Made by a program: the position numbers and the translations under genes. Source: Holophagaceae bacterium (GTDB taxonomy: Bacteria > Acidobacteriota > Holophagae > Holophagales > Holophagaceae). Taken from it: 35,457 bases of DNA. The stretch is taken from NCBI GenBank assembly GCA_025361125.1, contig JANYBM010000062.1, forward strand, positions 1 through 35,457, in the 5' to 3' direction. Shown in pieces: positions 13,825 to 24,400 of this stretch; the first letter of the stretch is position 1, and every line of letters begins with the position of its first letter. The notes beneath the pieces were generated by a model that worked only from the letters and a program-made list of their open reading frames with translations, had not been told where the DNA came from and ran no database searches.

Positions 13825-15087
13825 ATGACCCTGCAAGCCTCACCGCTCTCGCCCCGGCAGACCATCACGGTCGTGCTGGCCGGTGGGCGCGGCAAACGGC
13901 TGGAGGGTCTCACGGAGCGCTTCTCCAAACCCGGCCTGGACTTCGGCGGGCAATTCAAGATCATTGACTTCGCCCTCTCCAATTGCGTGAACTCCGGGTT
14001 CCGGCGGGTGATGGTGCTGACCCAGTACAACGCCCACAGTCTTCTGGAGCATTTGGATCTGGGTTGGAGCTTTTTGAGCGGGCGGTTGAAGGAGTTCGTG
14101 CATGCCTATCCGGCTGAGCAGCGTTCGGGGGTGGAGAGCTGGTACCTGGGCACCGCGGACGCGGTGTTCAAGAACCTGACCAACATCATGGCCCACAGCC
14201 CCCGCAACATTCTGGTGCTGGCGGGAGACCATGTGTATCTCATGGATTACAAGGTTTTTTTACAGGATCACCTAACCACCGAGGCAGATCTCAGCATTGC
14301 TTGCGTAGAAGTTCCTCGTGCCGAGGCGATGGCTTACGGCGTCATCCAAGTGGATGAGCAGGATCGCATCGTCGGCTTCGTCGAAAAACCGACGAACCCG
14401 CCTTGTATACCCGGTAAACCGGACCGAGCCCTGGCCAGCATGGGGATCTATTTCTTTAATGCAGGGTTCCTCTACGATCAGCTGAAAAGGGACGCCGGCG
14501 ACTTGAAATCCTCGCATGATTTTGGAAGGGATCTCATTCCCTATGTCGTGGGGAAAGGGGCCCGGGTGATGGCGCACCGCTTTGAACAGAGCTGCGTGCA
14601 AAGCACGCCGGGAACTCCTTACTGGCGGGACGTGGGTACCCTGGATTCCTTTTGGGATGCCAACATGGATCTCACCTGTTCCCTGCCGCCCATGGACATC
14701 TACGATGAAGCCTGGCCAGTGCTTACCAATATGGAACAGTTGCCTCCCACAAAACTCATCCACAGCGAACTGGAGCCCTCCTCCACCCACCACGAGAGCG
14801 TGGTGGGAATCGGTTGTGTCGTGGAGGGCGCCCGCATTTTGGGCTCGCTTTTATCTAATCGGGTCAAGATCCATGCTCACAGCCGGATCGAGGAAACCGT
14901 GGTGCTGCCTGATGTGGATATCGGGGAGGGCTCGCGCCTGCGCCGGGCGATTCTTGCAAGAGGCTGCAGGATTCCCAAGGGGTTGGTGGTGGGGGAAGAT
15001 CCAAGCGAGGATGCCCGCAGGTTTCAGGTGACCCCTACCGGGATCACCCTGATCACACCCAGGCTTTTGCAGCGCAACGTAGGCTGA
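13825..15087 (+). CDS. glgC: Glucose-1-phosphate adenylyltransferase
   Basis: Makes ADP-glucose from glucose-1-phosphate and ATP, the committed step of bacterial glycogen synthesis. The 420 residues from ATG 13825 match the family length. Motifs are intact: VLAGGRGKRLEGLT (nucleotide binding), KPGLDFGGQFKIIDFALSNC, WYLGTADAV, VLAGDHVYLMDY, VGFVEKP and YWRDVGTLDSFWDANMDL. A left-handed beta-helix C-terminal domain (VVGIGCVVEGARILGSLLS...) follows. The GGAGGAG site lies 4 nt before this ATG. A longer frame from 13654 would add 57 residues with no family similarity. No other glycogen genes are adjacent. A leader with competing hairpins precedes it. Confidence 0.96.
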   Translation: MTLQASPLSPRQTITVVLAGGRGKRLEGLTERFSKPGLDFGGQFKIIDFALSNCVNSGFRRVMVLTQYNAHSLLEHLDLGWSFLSGRLKEFVHAYPAEQRSGVESWYLGTADAVFKNLTNIMAHSPRNILVLAGDHVYLMDYKVFLQDHLTTEADLSIACVEVPRAEAMAYGVIQVDEQDRIVGFVEKPTNPPCIPGKPDRALASMGIYFFNAGFLYDQLKRDAGDLKSSHDFGRDLIPYVVGKGARVMAHRFEQSCVQSTPGTPYWRDVGTLDSFWDANMDLTCSLPPMDIYDEAWPVLTNMEQLPPTKLIHSELEPSSTHHESVVGIGCVVEGARILGSLLSNRVKIHAHSRIEETVVLPDVDIGEGSRLRRAILARGCRIPKGLVVGEDPSEDARRFQVTPTGITLITPRLLQRNVG

Positions 15088-15249
15088 ACTAGTGAGTGGT
15101 TAAGCGGTTGAACAGCTGAATGTAGAGCTTCCGTGAACCATGCTCGGATCAGTGCGGGGATATTTCAGTCCTTAAGATTGATCAATAACTGCATCACTAT
15201 AATAGGTAATAGGAGAAATAGTGTAATTTGCAAAATATCAACTATAATA

Positions 15250-15269
15250 TAAAATAATCAATTATTTTA
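15250..15269. promoter_or_regulatory. Candidate operator dyad in AT-rich island
   Basis: Nine-base perfect inverted arms separated by CA. It lies 220 bp upstream of the giant gene start. AT-only dyads arise easily in AT-rich DNA, so this is weak evidence by itself. Confidence 0.3.
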
Positions 15270-15340
15270 ACTAGTAGTTTGTCAGGTTCAAAGGCTTTTC
15301 GATGTCCAAATTTAAATAATAAATTTAGATGTTTAAACAC

Positions 15341-15360
15341 TCTTAACAATTCTTAACAAT
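15341..15360 (+). promoter_or_regulatory. Tandem TTAACA repeat, candidate OmpR/PhoB-type response-regulator site
   Basis: The decamer TCTTAACAAT occurs twice head to tail, placing TTAACA cores exactly 10 bp (one helical turn) apart, 130 bp before the giant gene start. Same-face direct repeats of about this size are the usual binding pattern of OmpR/PhoB-family regulators, and TTAACA resembles the PhoP box of Bacillus. Which regulator binds here cannot be told from the sequence. Confidence 0.4.
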
Positions 15361-15490
15361 TTAATTAGCCCTCCCAAAGTTACGATTTATTCATACGGAT
15401 GAAGAAAGGATTTTCTGGGATTTTTTACCAGAAAGTTCGTCTTTGTCTTTTGAATCAGGCCGCAGTGCCACCTTCTGAATCGGATTTTGC

Positions 15491-18400
15491 ATGAGCGATC
15501 GAGGACTTCGCGGCACCGTTGCCCTGGCTCTTGGGCTGCTCCTAGCCATGCTTCCTTGTCTGGGTGCTCCCGCCAGGACCCCCCTGAACACGAACTCGGC
15601 TTCTCCGTTGACTCGCGTGGTCACTCGCGCCACGGCCTTGTCCGGTGCCAGTGCGCTGCGATCAGGAGCCTTGGCCTCGGGGGAACTGCATCTGGTGGGG
15701 CTGCGCCTGGTGGCACCTGGTGCCCGCATTGACGTTCCCCAGGGCGCACCGTTCGCTGTTCCGGTCGCACTCTTTCTGGGCAATCGGATCGCCACGGCGG
15801 CTGAAATCAGCCAGCTCGTGCCTGCCAATGCCCAGTTGGTAGGTACATTATCAGGTCCTTCCATCAGCACCCAGACCCTCACCGGGACCGTGAGCGCTGG
15901 CCTGAATGTTCCTGGCCTGCCCGGAGCCGGCGATTACACGCTTGCTGACCTCCGCTTGATGGATGGCAGCACAACAGTCTTGCAGGGGGAACCCGCCACG
16001 GTGGCGATCCGCTGCCTGGGAGAAGTGATTATTTCAAGCGTCACCACGGAACCCATGACCAAACAGGAAATCCTGGATGCGGGCATTCAGCTGGGTCAGG
16101 GGGATTACGAGGCCCGGCGTTTCAGCATGACCCTCAGCCTTGGCGGGAAGACCGTGGACCTTAAGATTCCCATCGCCATCCCCATCTACAACGGCCTGGG
16201 ATCGCCAGCTGGCGATCCACCCATGGTTGGCAATCTCGAACTCAAGGGTTTGGACAACGATCTGGTTCCAGATCTAACAGTCTCAGTGATGGACATCCTG
16301 CCGGATGCGAGCTTGACCTTGAAACGTCCTGAGGTGGCGCATCTGCTTGCTCATGGCTTCAAAGGCATCGTCGTGATTCCCGGCAGCATCGGCTATCTGA
16401 AGCAGTTCTATAAAACCAACCTGGTGATCTTGAATGTGCTGCCCGATGGCTCGCCCTACGTGGTCCAAAACCTGAAGGCGACGCTGATGCTGCCACCAGG
16501 CGCCGATGGCGCGGTGGGAACACCTGACGACCCGCTGTTGGCCGTCTCTTCCGGGGGTGAATCCGCGGAGCTGGTCAAACAAATTTTCACTGCGGACAAA
16601 AACGCAGCCCTGAAGGCGGGTGAAACGGGTTCTGCCCTTTGGTTCCTGCGTGGGGACCGCCTGGGCAACCACGAGGTCAAATTCTACATCCAGGGTGAGT
16701 TCGCCGGTGGGACGCTGGCAGCGCCCATCCCGATCACAGGTACCGCTCGCGGTAAGCTCCTGGTCCGCAATCCCACTTTTGACCTGATGCTCGTGCACCC
16801 CGACGTGGTACGCCGAGGCGAGTCCTATACTCTGGAAGCGCGCCTCACCAACACCTCTAGTCTCCCAGCGAATGATGTTTCCATCACCTTGGACCGGGCC
16901 CGCCTAGGCAATGTGAAACTGGTGGGTGATGCGACCCAGAAAATCGGAACGCTGAAGCCAGGCGAGACCGGCACGATGAAGTTCCTGCTGAAGGCCCTGC
17001 GGGATGGCGAGGTGACTTCGTCCTATCTCTACATGGAGGAGGGCGGCATCAGCTTCCAGCTCACCACCGGGCTGGGTGAACGCAACATCCAACTCAACCC
17101 CGATACGTTGTTGCTTCCACAGACCCTTGATGGCCTGCCGATACAATTGCGGGAGGCCATCCTCCGGGTGCTGGGCCAGGCTCACAGCGTGGCCACCACC
17201 AAGGGAGCGCTGCCTCCAGGGGTTCTCCCTATCCGCAGCAGCACCGTGCAGCAGACCATCGCCACCGGCCTGAACGAGAACGGCCTCTTCATCAAGATGG
17301 GCGTGGATAAGGTTCGCGTGTGGGCAGACCTCTGGCGCATCTTCACCCGGTCCGATGACCCCGGCTTCGACCAGTTGATGCGAACGACTGAAGCCGGCAA
17401 TGAATTGCGCTCCGCGTTTGTGGAAACATGGGGAACCTGGGTCAGCACCGGGGGTTCCTTGGCGGACACCCTTCCGTTTCTGGCGACCCTCGCGGTGGAG
17501 CGCCAACTGCCCACCATGGCCGCGGTGGAGGGTATTGGGCCTGGCGTTGTGCTTGGCTTGGTGGATGCTTCTGGCGCAGGCGTCCAGTCCGGTGATCCGC
17601 TTCCGATTTTGAACAGCCCTGGTGCTTCGTTGGCGGTCCAGGATTCCCATGGCTTCTTGCAGATGCCGTTCAGTGCTCCAGGAATGCGCTTGGTGCTTGC
17701 GAATCAAGGCGCCATTGATCGGGAGGTGATGGTCTCCGTGGCGTCCCCCCTTGCCGATGCCACCAAACTCCCCTCGGTAAACCACTACACCGTGCATCTC
17801 GCGCGGGGTGCCAGCCTCTTTGTGGATCTGGGATTGGCGCGGGCCCCATTGGCGACGCTGAATCCCCCCTCGGCAAATCCCATGCAGATCGTGCCAGACA
17901 GCACCAGTGATGTGGTCCGGGAACCCTTCCAGGCCTTGGCAGTGCACCGCTACGATCTGGAATTGAGCCCCGAGGCGACCCCTTTTGGAACCCAAGTCCT
18001 GGTCCTCTTCAACCGTCCGAACAAAACAGTGGACTTGCCTTGGGGTGAGCCAGGCTTCACCGCTGCCCAGTCTCTCGTCCAGGTCGAGGCAAACCGGTTC
18101 TGGAAGAAAGCGTTGCCCAAGGGCGGCTTCTTCAGTGACGAAGTGCAGGACTACCCTCCAGCTCTCATCCAGGCATTTCCCCGCATCGTGTCCTGCTATC
18201 TGGAAATGCCCGTCGGACCAAATATTCCACGGGCGCTGACCCTTTCAACCGGCTGGACCAGCCAATCCGGCGAGGCTTTGGGTGGCAAGTCCACTTGGCC
18301 CATCCAGAGCGGGTGGATTCCCGGTGGTGCTGAAGTCAAAGGCCGGGTCCGTAAAGCCAGCGGCGAGGCCGTCAAGGGCACACTCTTTTATTGGTACCTC

Positions 18401-21400
18401 GTCACTCCCGAGCAGGGCGGCGTGGATTTGCAGTCCAACGTCCCTTTCGAGGATCCTTTCTACGCCTTGGTGAGCAGCAATATCCACACCGCGGACGACG
18501 GTAGCTTCCATTTCGACTATGTTCCAGAGCCAGTGAAAACGGCCATCGGGCCTTTTCTGCTGGAGGCGGATACCGATCAAGGGAAGGCCTTTGGCGAGGC
18601 AACGGTACTCGGGAACGGGCAGGTCTTGGAGTTTGATCTGGTCCTGGAGGGCAAGGGGGACATCGTTGGCACTGTGGCGGATTCTGCGGGTCTTCCCCTG
18701 AAGGATGTGGATGTCTTGGCCGTGCAGAACCAGCCCAGCTACGGAAAATCCTTCGGCGGCGGTAGCGTTACCCTGTCGGCCAAGACGGACGCCAATGGGC
18801 GCTACCGCATCAGCGGCCTGAAGGTCGGGGTGTTCAGCCTTACCTTCCGTTCAGGCATTTACGGCGGGGCCCGCAGCGGTGAGATTCCCCGCGATGGGGC
18901 TGTAGTGGAAATGAATATGCTGCTGGTGGGTAAAACCGGCACCGTCAATGTGCAGGTGTTGAACGCCAATGGCACCCCCCGTCCGAATCAACTTGTCTAC
19001 CTGGGGCTGCCTGGCCTGCTGAGAAGTGGTGGCCAAGTGGCGAATTTCATTTATGCCCTTTCGGCAGAAACGGATGCTCAAGGGTATGCGGTGTTCACCA
19101 AGATCCCAGCGGGCGACCTGAGTGCCAAGATCCCCTTTGTTCCCGAACCCGTGCCTTTATGGAATGGTTTCCTGCAACCAGACAGCACGGTCCAGGCCAC
19201 CCTTCGCATGGTGGACCCGAAGCAGCTTGGGGCCGTGGACATTTCGGTAGTGGATGGGAGCGGCCAAGGCATCCCCAACGCCTACTTCTGGTGGGAACAG
19301 AATCCCGCTGGCAGCGATCAGCCCACCGGCCATACGGGTTTGGATGGCCATATCACGCTGCCTGCGCCTCCGGGAAATCCTTACAGCGTGTGGGTGGTGC
19401 ATCCGGATTGGCCAGCCAGCGGAGTCCACAGCTCGTTCGTGACGCCCGGATCCGGGCAGACCGCGACGCTCAGCGTGACGCTCCCAGCCCGGGGATTTCT
19501 CAAGGGGCATGTGACCCGGCCGGATGGCACACCAGTGGCGCATGCCCTGGTGGCCATCCCCCCGGTGACCCGTTATGCGCCTTTGAACCATCTCACCTAC
19601 ACAGACACAAGCGGGAACTACCGCCTTGCAGGTCTTTCCACCACTTTGTCGAATCCGGTGATCGCCATCGGACCTGACCTGTTGACCGTGGTGAACAAGG
19701 CGGTTCAGGGTCAGGTTGAGCAGGAACTCCAGCTGGATCTGGTATTGCCCCACGTCGGCCACAACACGGTGAAAGGCCACGTGTATCAACCCTTCGATGG
19801 GGGAACGCCAATCCCCACCATCGCAGACGTGCAGCTCTACATGAACCTGCCGAGTCTTTCGCTGTCAGGCGGGAATTGGGGCAGCACGATTGAGACGTTC
19901 ATGGGTGAGATGCTCAGCGCCAATTCGGACGGTGCCTACCAATTCAAGGACCTGCCTTCAGCGAGTTTCCGCCTGGCTGCCCGCAGTGACCTTTTCCCCA
20001 CGTGGGTGGGGTCAACGGGAGCTTTTTCGGGACCACAGCAGGAAGTCCAGAAAGACCTCACGCTGCATTCCAATTTCGCCGCCTCCATGGAAGGCCAAAT
20101 CACGGATAAGGATGGCCAGACCAAGGTGGGCAAAGGCGTCCGCGTGATTCTGAGTGGCGGAGGCCTGGGCGCAGAAGGCCTCCAGGTCGAGACCTTGGAC
20201 ACTGGGCGCTATGTCTTTGCCAAAGCCATTCCCCGGATGTATGGATCACCTTTCACGATTCGGGTGGAGGATCCCGGTACTGGCCGCATCGCGGTGGACT
20301 CCATTGGTGTTGACCAGCCGACCAATTACATCAAGAACCTTCGGCTCTGGGGCACGGGCAAGCTGACCCTGCACCTTCAGGACAGCCTTGGGAATCCGCT
20401 CTCCACTGGGGATGTGAGCTTAAGCCATAGCCGGAGCTATCAACTGGATCCGAACACCGATCTGCCACCGCTCTCGCGCAAACTGCTTCCGACGGATAAC
20501 GGAACGATGGTCTTCGAGGATCTCATCGAAGGCCAGATCAGCGTGACCCTGCGTAATCCGGCGGGTCGAGTGGGTGTGGGGTCCAGTGAGATTCCCCAAG
20601 GGGGGGGCGACCGCGATCTGGTGATCAAACTGCAGCCTGTGGGCGGCATCCGCGGCATGCTGCGGCGGGCCGACGGAACACCTGTCCCCGCAGGCCGTGT
20701 GGATGCTTACCGGAGCGGTGGCTGGCTCGGCGTGTCCACCACGCGGCAGGAAGCCACCGATGGGCTGTTCCTGTTCCAGGACCTCCCTGCAGGAGTTGTC
20801 TATCTGGAGGCCTGGGATCCTGATACCCGGCAGATCGGCCGGGGTTCCGTGACCGTGCCCGAAGCCGGCATCGCCAGCGTGGACATCATCACGCTCGACA
20901 AGGGACCGGTGAATGTCGTCGTCCTCCAGGAAGGCCAGCCAGTCACCAAAGCGACGGTGAACTTGCATTACCAGGGAGGGCCGTCACTGGCTTTCGATGC
21001 AATCTCCACCACTGGGATGGATGGCAAGGCCAACTTCATTGTTCCGCCAGGCACCTACGCGATCGGTGCGACAGATCCCGTGAGCCTCGCCACCGGTGGC
21101 GTATCGTTCACGCGTTCCAACAACCAGGCCGCCATTGATTTGAGTGTGACGGTGCAACCCGTTCGTACCCTGGCCGTGACCGTGGTTCCGCCCCCGGGAC
21201 TGGTGGGGGATCTGACGGGCTGGAAGGTGCGTAGCGAATCGGGCCGCACCGTGACCTTGGGGGCGACAACACTGGCGGTGCTCCCTGACCTTCCAGTGGG
21301 AACCCATACCCTAACGCTGTCTGACCCATTGGAACGCTTCCGGGGACAAGGGACCGGGGTGCTCACGGCCATGGGCGGCCCAATCCAGGACGCCCAGGCC

Positions 21401-24400
21401 CGAGCCCTCGCCCGAGGCAATGTGGACGTGACGCTATTGGATGACCATGGCTCCCCCTACCCGCGCGGGTTTGTGGATCTGCCATACATTCCGGGCGATT
21501 CCGGAGCGAATGTTTCCACTGGGACCGATGTGGCCGGAAGGACCCATTTCTCAGGGGTTCTGGAAGGGCTGCGCCAAGTCCAGGGGAGGAACGACAATGG
21601 TCTCCGACGAGCCGCAGGGTCCGTGAATCTTACCCAGGAGGATGAGACTCAGACGTTGACCCTGACGCTTTCGGGGACCGGTGGCTTCGAGGGTACCTTG
21701 AAAGATGGGGCCGGTGCACCACTGCCCTACACCCGCGTGACCTACAAACCCACCAACGTCAACTATGGCCCCGTTTGGGAATTGGCCACCAACGGCCAAG
21801 GGCACTTTGAGGCGAATCAGGTGCCGCTAGGCACCTACACACTGTTCGCACGAGCGGATGGCAACAACCGTTCCGGCGCACGCACCGTGACACTCACCCT
21901 GGCGGACCAGGTGGTGAATGCGGACTTCGTCCTCAGCGCGGCGGGCACGCTCAAGGGGGTAGTGACGGATCCCCTCAGACCGAATATCGGAGCGGTAGTG
22001 GTCACGGCCCTCTCCAACAATTCAGTGGTGGGTTCCATGACTGTGGACGGTTCGGGGGCCTTCGAATTGACGGATGTGCCGGCCCAGGTGCCACTGGATG
22101 TGCGCGTCACTATGGACGACGGCGTGACGAATGCCTTCGTTGGTCAAGCGACGGTACCCGGAGAGGGTCAGACCTTGGTTCTTCCCATCACGATGGAACC
22201 GCGCCCCAATCTCCATGGCCGCACTTTCGAGGTGGATGGTTCCACCCCCCGTTCCATGACGCTCAGGCTCTATGACCCCTCGGCCTACTACTACTCGATC
22301 CGCATGCAAGCCACCAGCGTGGATCATCCCACCTATCTGATTTCCTACCTGGACCCGAAGGCGACTTACACCCTCGTGGCCTACGACGACACGTTCGAAA
22401 TCGCCAGAGCGACCATCCATATGCAAGCGAGTCCCGTACAACAGGAATTCGATCTGCGTTCCAAGGACATCACCTCCGTTCGGGGCAAAGTCACCCGGGC
22501 CAATTCGAGCTTGGCCTGGCCGAGTGGAGCCACGGTCCGCATTGGGGGTGTGATCGTGCCGCTTGATCCGGATGGAACTTTGCATCTCATTGGCGAACTC
22601 CGGTTCGACTATTCGGAGCAACCACTCCCGGTGGACGTGCAGGTGCCCGGCGGCCCCTGGTGGCACGTCGCGGATGCGGCCCGGGTGAAGAACGGATTCA
22701 CGGAACTGAATCTCCCGGCACCGGCTTTTGGTTCAGCGGCCATCGCCATCCTGCACAAGGACGGCACGCCAGCCGCCAATGCCGCGGTGGCCATTGACGG
22801 GATCGGAAGTGGAAGCACCAATGCAAGCGGCGTCTGGATCGCGTTGGTGGTGCAGGCCGGCACCTATCACGTCCGGGCCAACAGCAGCACGGAGATCGGC
22901 ATGGGTGAACTCACCCAGACGACCGATGGAGAGCAGTCCAGCCTGAACGTGATGCTCGATGCCCTGCTCGATGTTTCCGGGACCTATTCCTATTATTTCG
23001 CCGGCACGGTGCTGTTCTTTCAGCAGGACATCCAGGTGGAGGGAAACTGGGGGCAGAACATCGATGGCTTCGCGAATCGGACATTTACTGGCACCCTCGA
23101 TGGGCGCATCCTCCGAGGCTCCTGGACTTCCGCTGATGGAAGCCACGGAAAATTCAACATCACCTTCGCACCCGATGCCTCGTCGTACTCAGGCACATGG
23201 GGCCTGAACGACTCGGAAACTGGCAATACGTGGGTCGCCAACAAGAATGCGGGCATAAGCGTTCGGCTCAAACCCGCTCTTGCAGCGTTGAAAACAGCCG
23301 CATCGCTTCCCTTGACGGTCCTGGTGGCAGGTACACCCAACAAGGCGGTCACCTGGTCCGCGAGCGGTGGCAACATCACGCCAGAGGGCATCTACACGGC
23401 CCCCACGGTGCCGGGCCTATATACAGTCACTGCCGCCAGCGTCGCCAATCCGGCCGCGAAGGCTACGACCACATTCTCCGTCAGTTCCGATGGCTTTACG
23501 GATGTCTCCGGGAGCTTTGGTTACTATTACGCGGCCAATGTTCGAGTCTTTCAGCATGGCAATCAAATCGAAGGGGATTGGTGGCAGAACTTCGACTCCT
23601 TCCCGGCCCGTACCATCACGGGCACCTTGGACGGGCTCAAGGCCACTGGAACGTGGCTGGACGGAGCGGGCGGGAGTGGTCAATTCGTATTCACCTTCCC
23701 CATTGACGCCTCCTTCTTTGATGCGACCTGGGGGACTGGAACGACTGCCACCGGCAATGCCTTCCGGGCGTACCGCGGCGCCGGGGTCAGCCTTCGGATG
23801 ACCCCCCGCAGTGCACTCCTCAAGACGGGCGCCACCCAAGCCTTCACGGTCCTGGTGGCTGGTTCCTACAACAAGGACTTAATCTGGTCGGTCTCAGGCG
23901 GCACCATCACTTCCGATGGCTTGTTTACGGCCCCTTCGATCCCGGGAATCTATACCGTCAGCGTGACGAGCGTGGCGGATCCCAACCAGAAATCCACGGC
24001 GACGGTGTCGGTGACCACGGATGGCTATCTTGACGTGGATGGAGTGTTCACGGGAGGTAGCGCCAGCGACGCGATGATCTTGTCCCAGGCGGGAATGGCC
24101 ATCACGGGCCAGTGGTCCCTCTCCGGCGTCAACCGGGCTCTTATTGGAACCCTGGATGGCTACATTCTGTTTGGCACGTGGGTCAGCACCGACGATCCCA
24201 CCCAGAGCGGACGGTTCTCCTTCACTTTTGATTTGGATGGTCAGCACTGCCACGGTACCTGGGGTCCGGATGGCGCGCCTGCCGCGAATGCTTGGCAAGG
24301 AGGCCGAAACCCTGGCCTGGTCGGAGTCTTCGTGCGACCTTTCCTTTCCATGCTGCGATTTGGGGCCGCGCAAGATTTCCAAGCCTACGTGGCCGGAACG

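Larger units (their letters stand above)
15088..15490. other. AT-rich intergenic island before the giant surface-protein gene
   Basis: A 403-bp region with a sharp fall in GC between about 15170 and 15380, in strong contrast to the coding DNA around it. It contains the 9-bp dyad TAAAATAAT/ATTATTTTA (15250-15269), the dyad AAATTTA/TAAATTT (15308-15326), the tandem TTAACA repeat and a 7-bp hairpin (TTTCTGG/CCAGAAA, 15412-15434) in the probable leader. No gene is visible. It most likely holds the promoter of the 15-kb gene downstream. The low GC may also reflect a nucleoid-protein binding site or an old insertion boundary. Confidence 0.65.
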
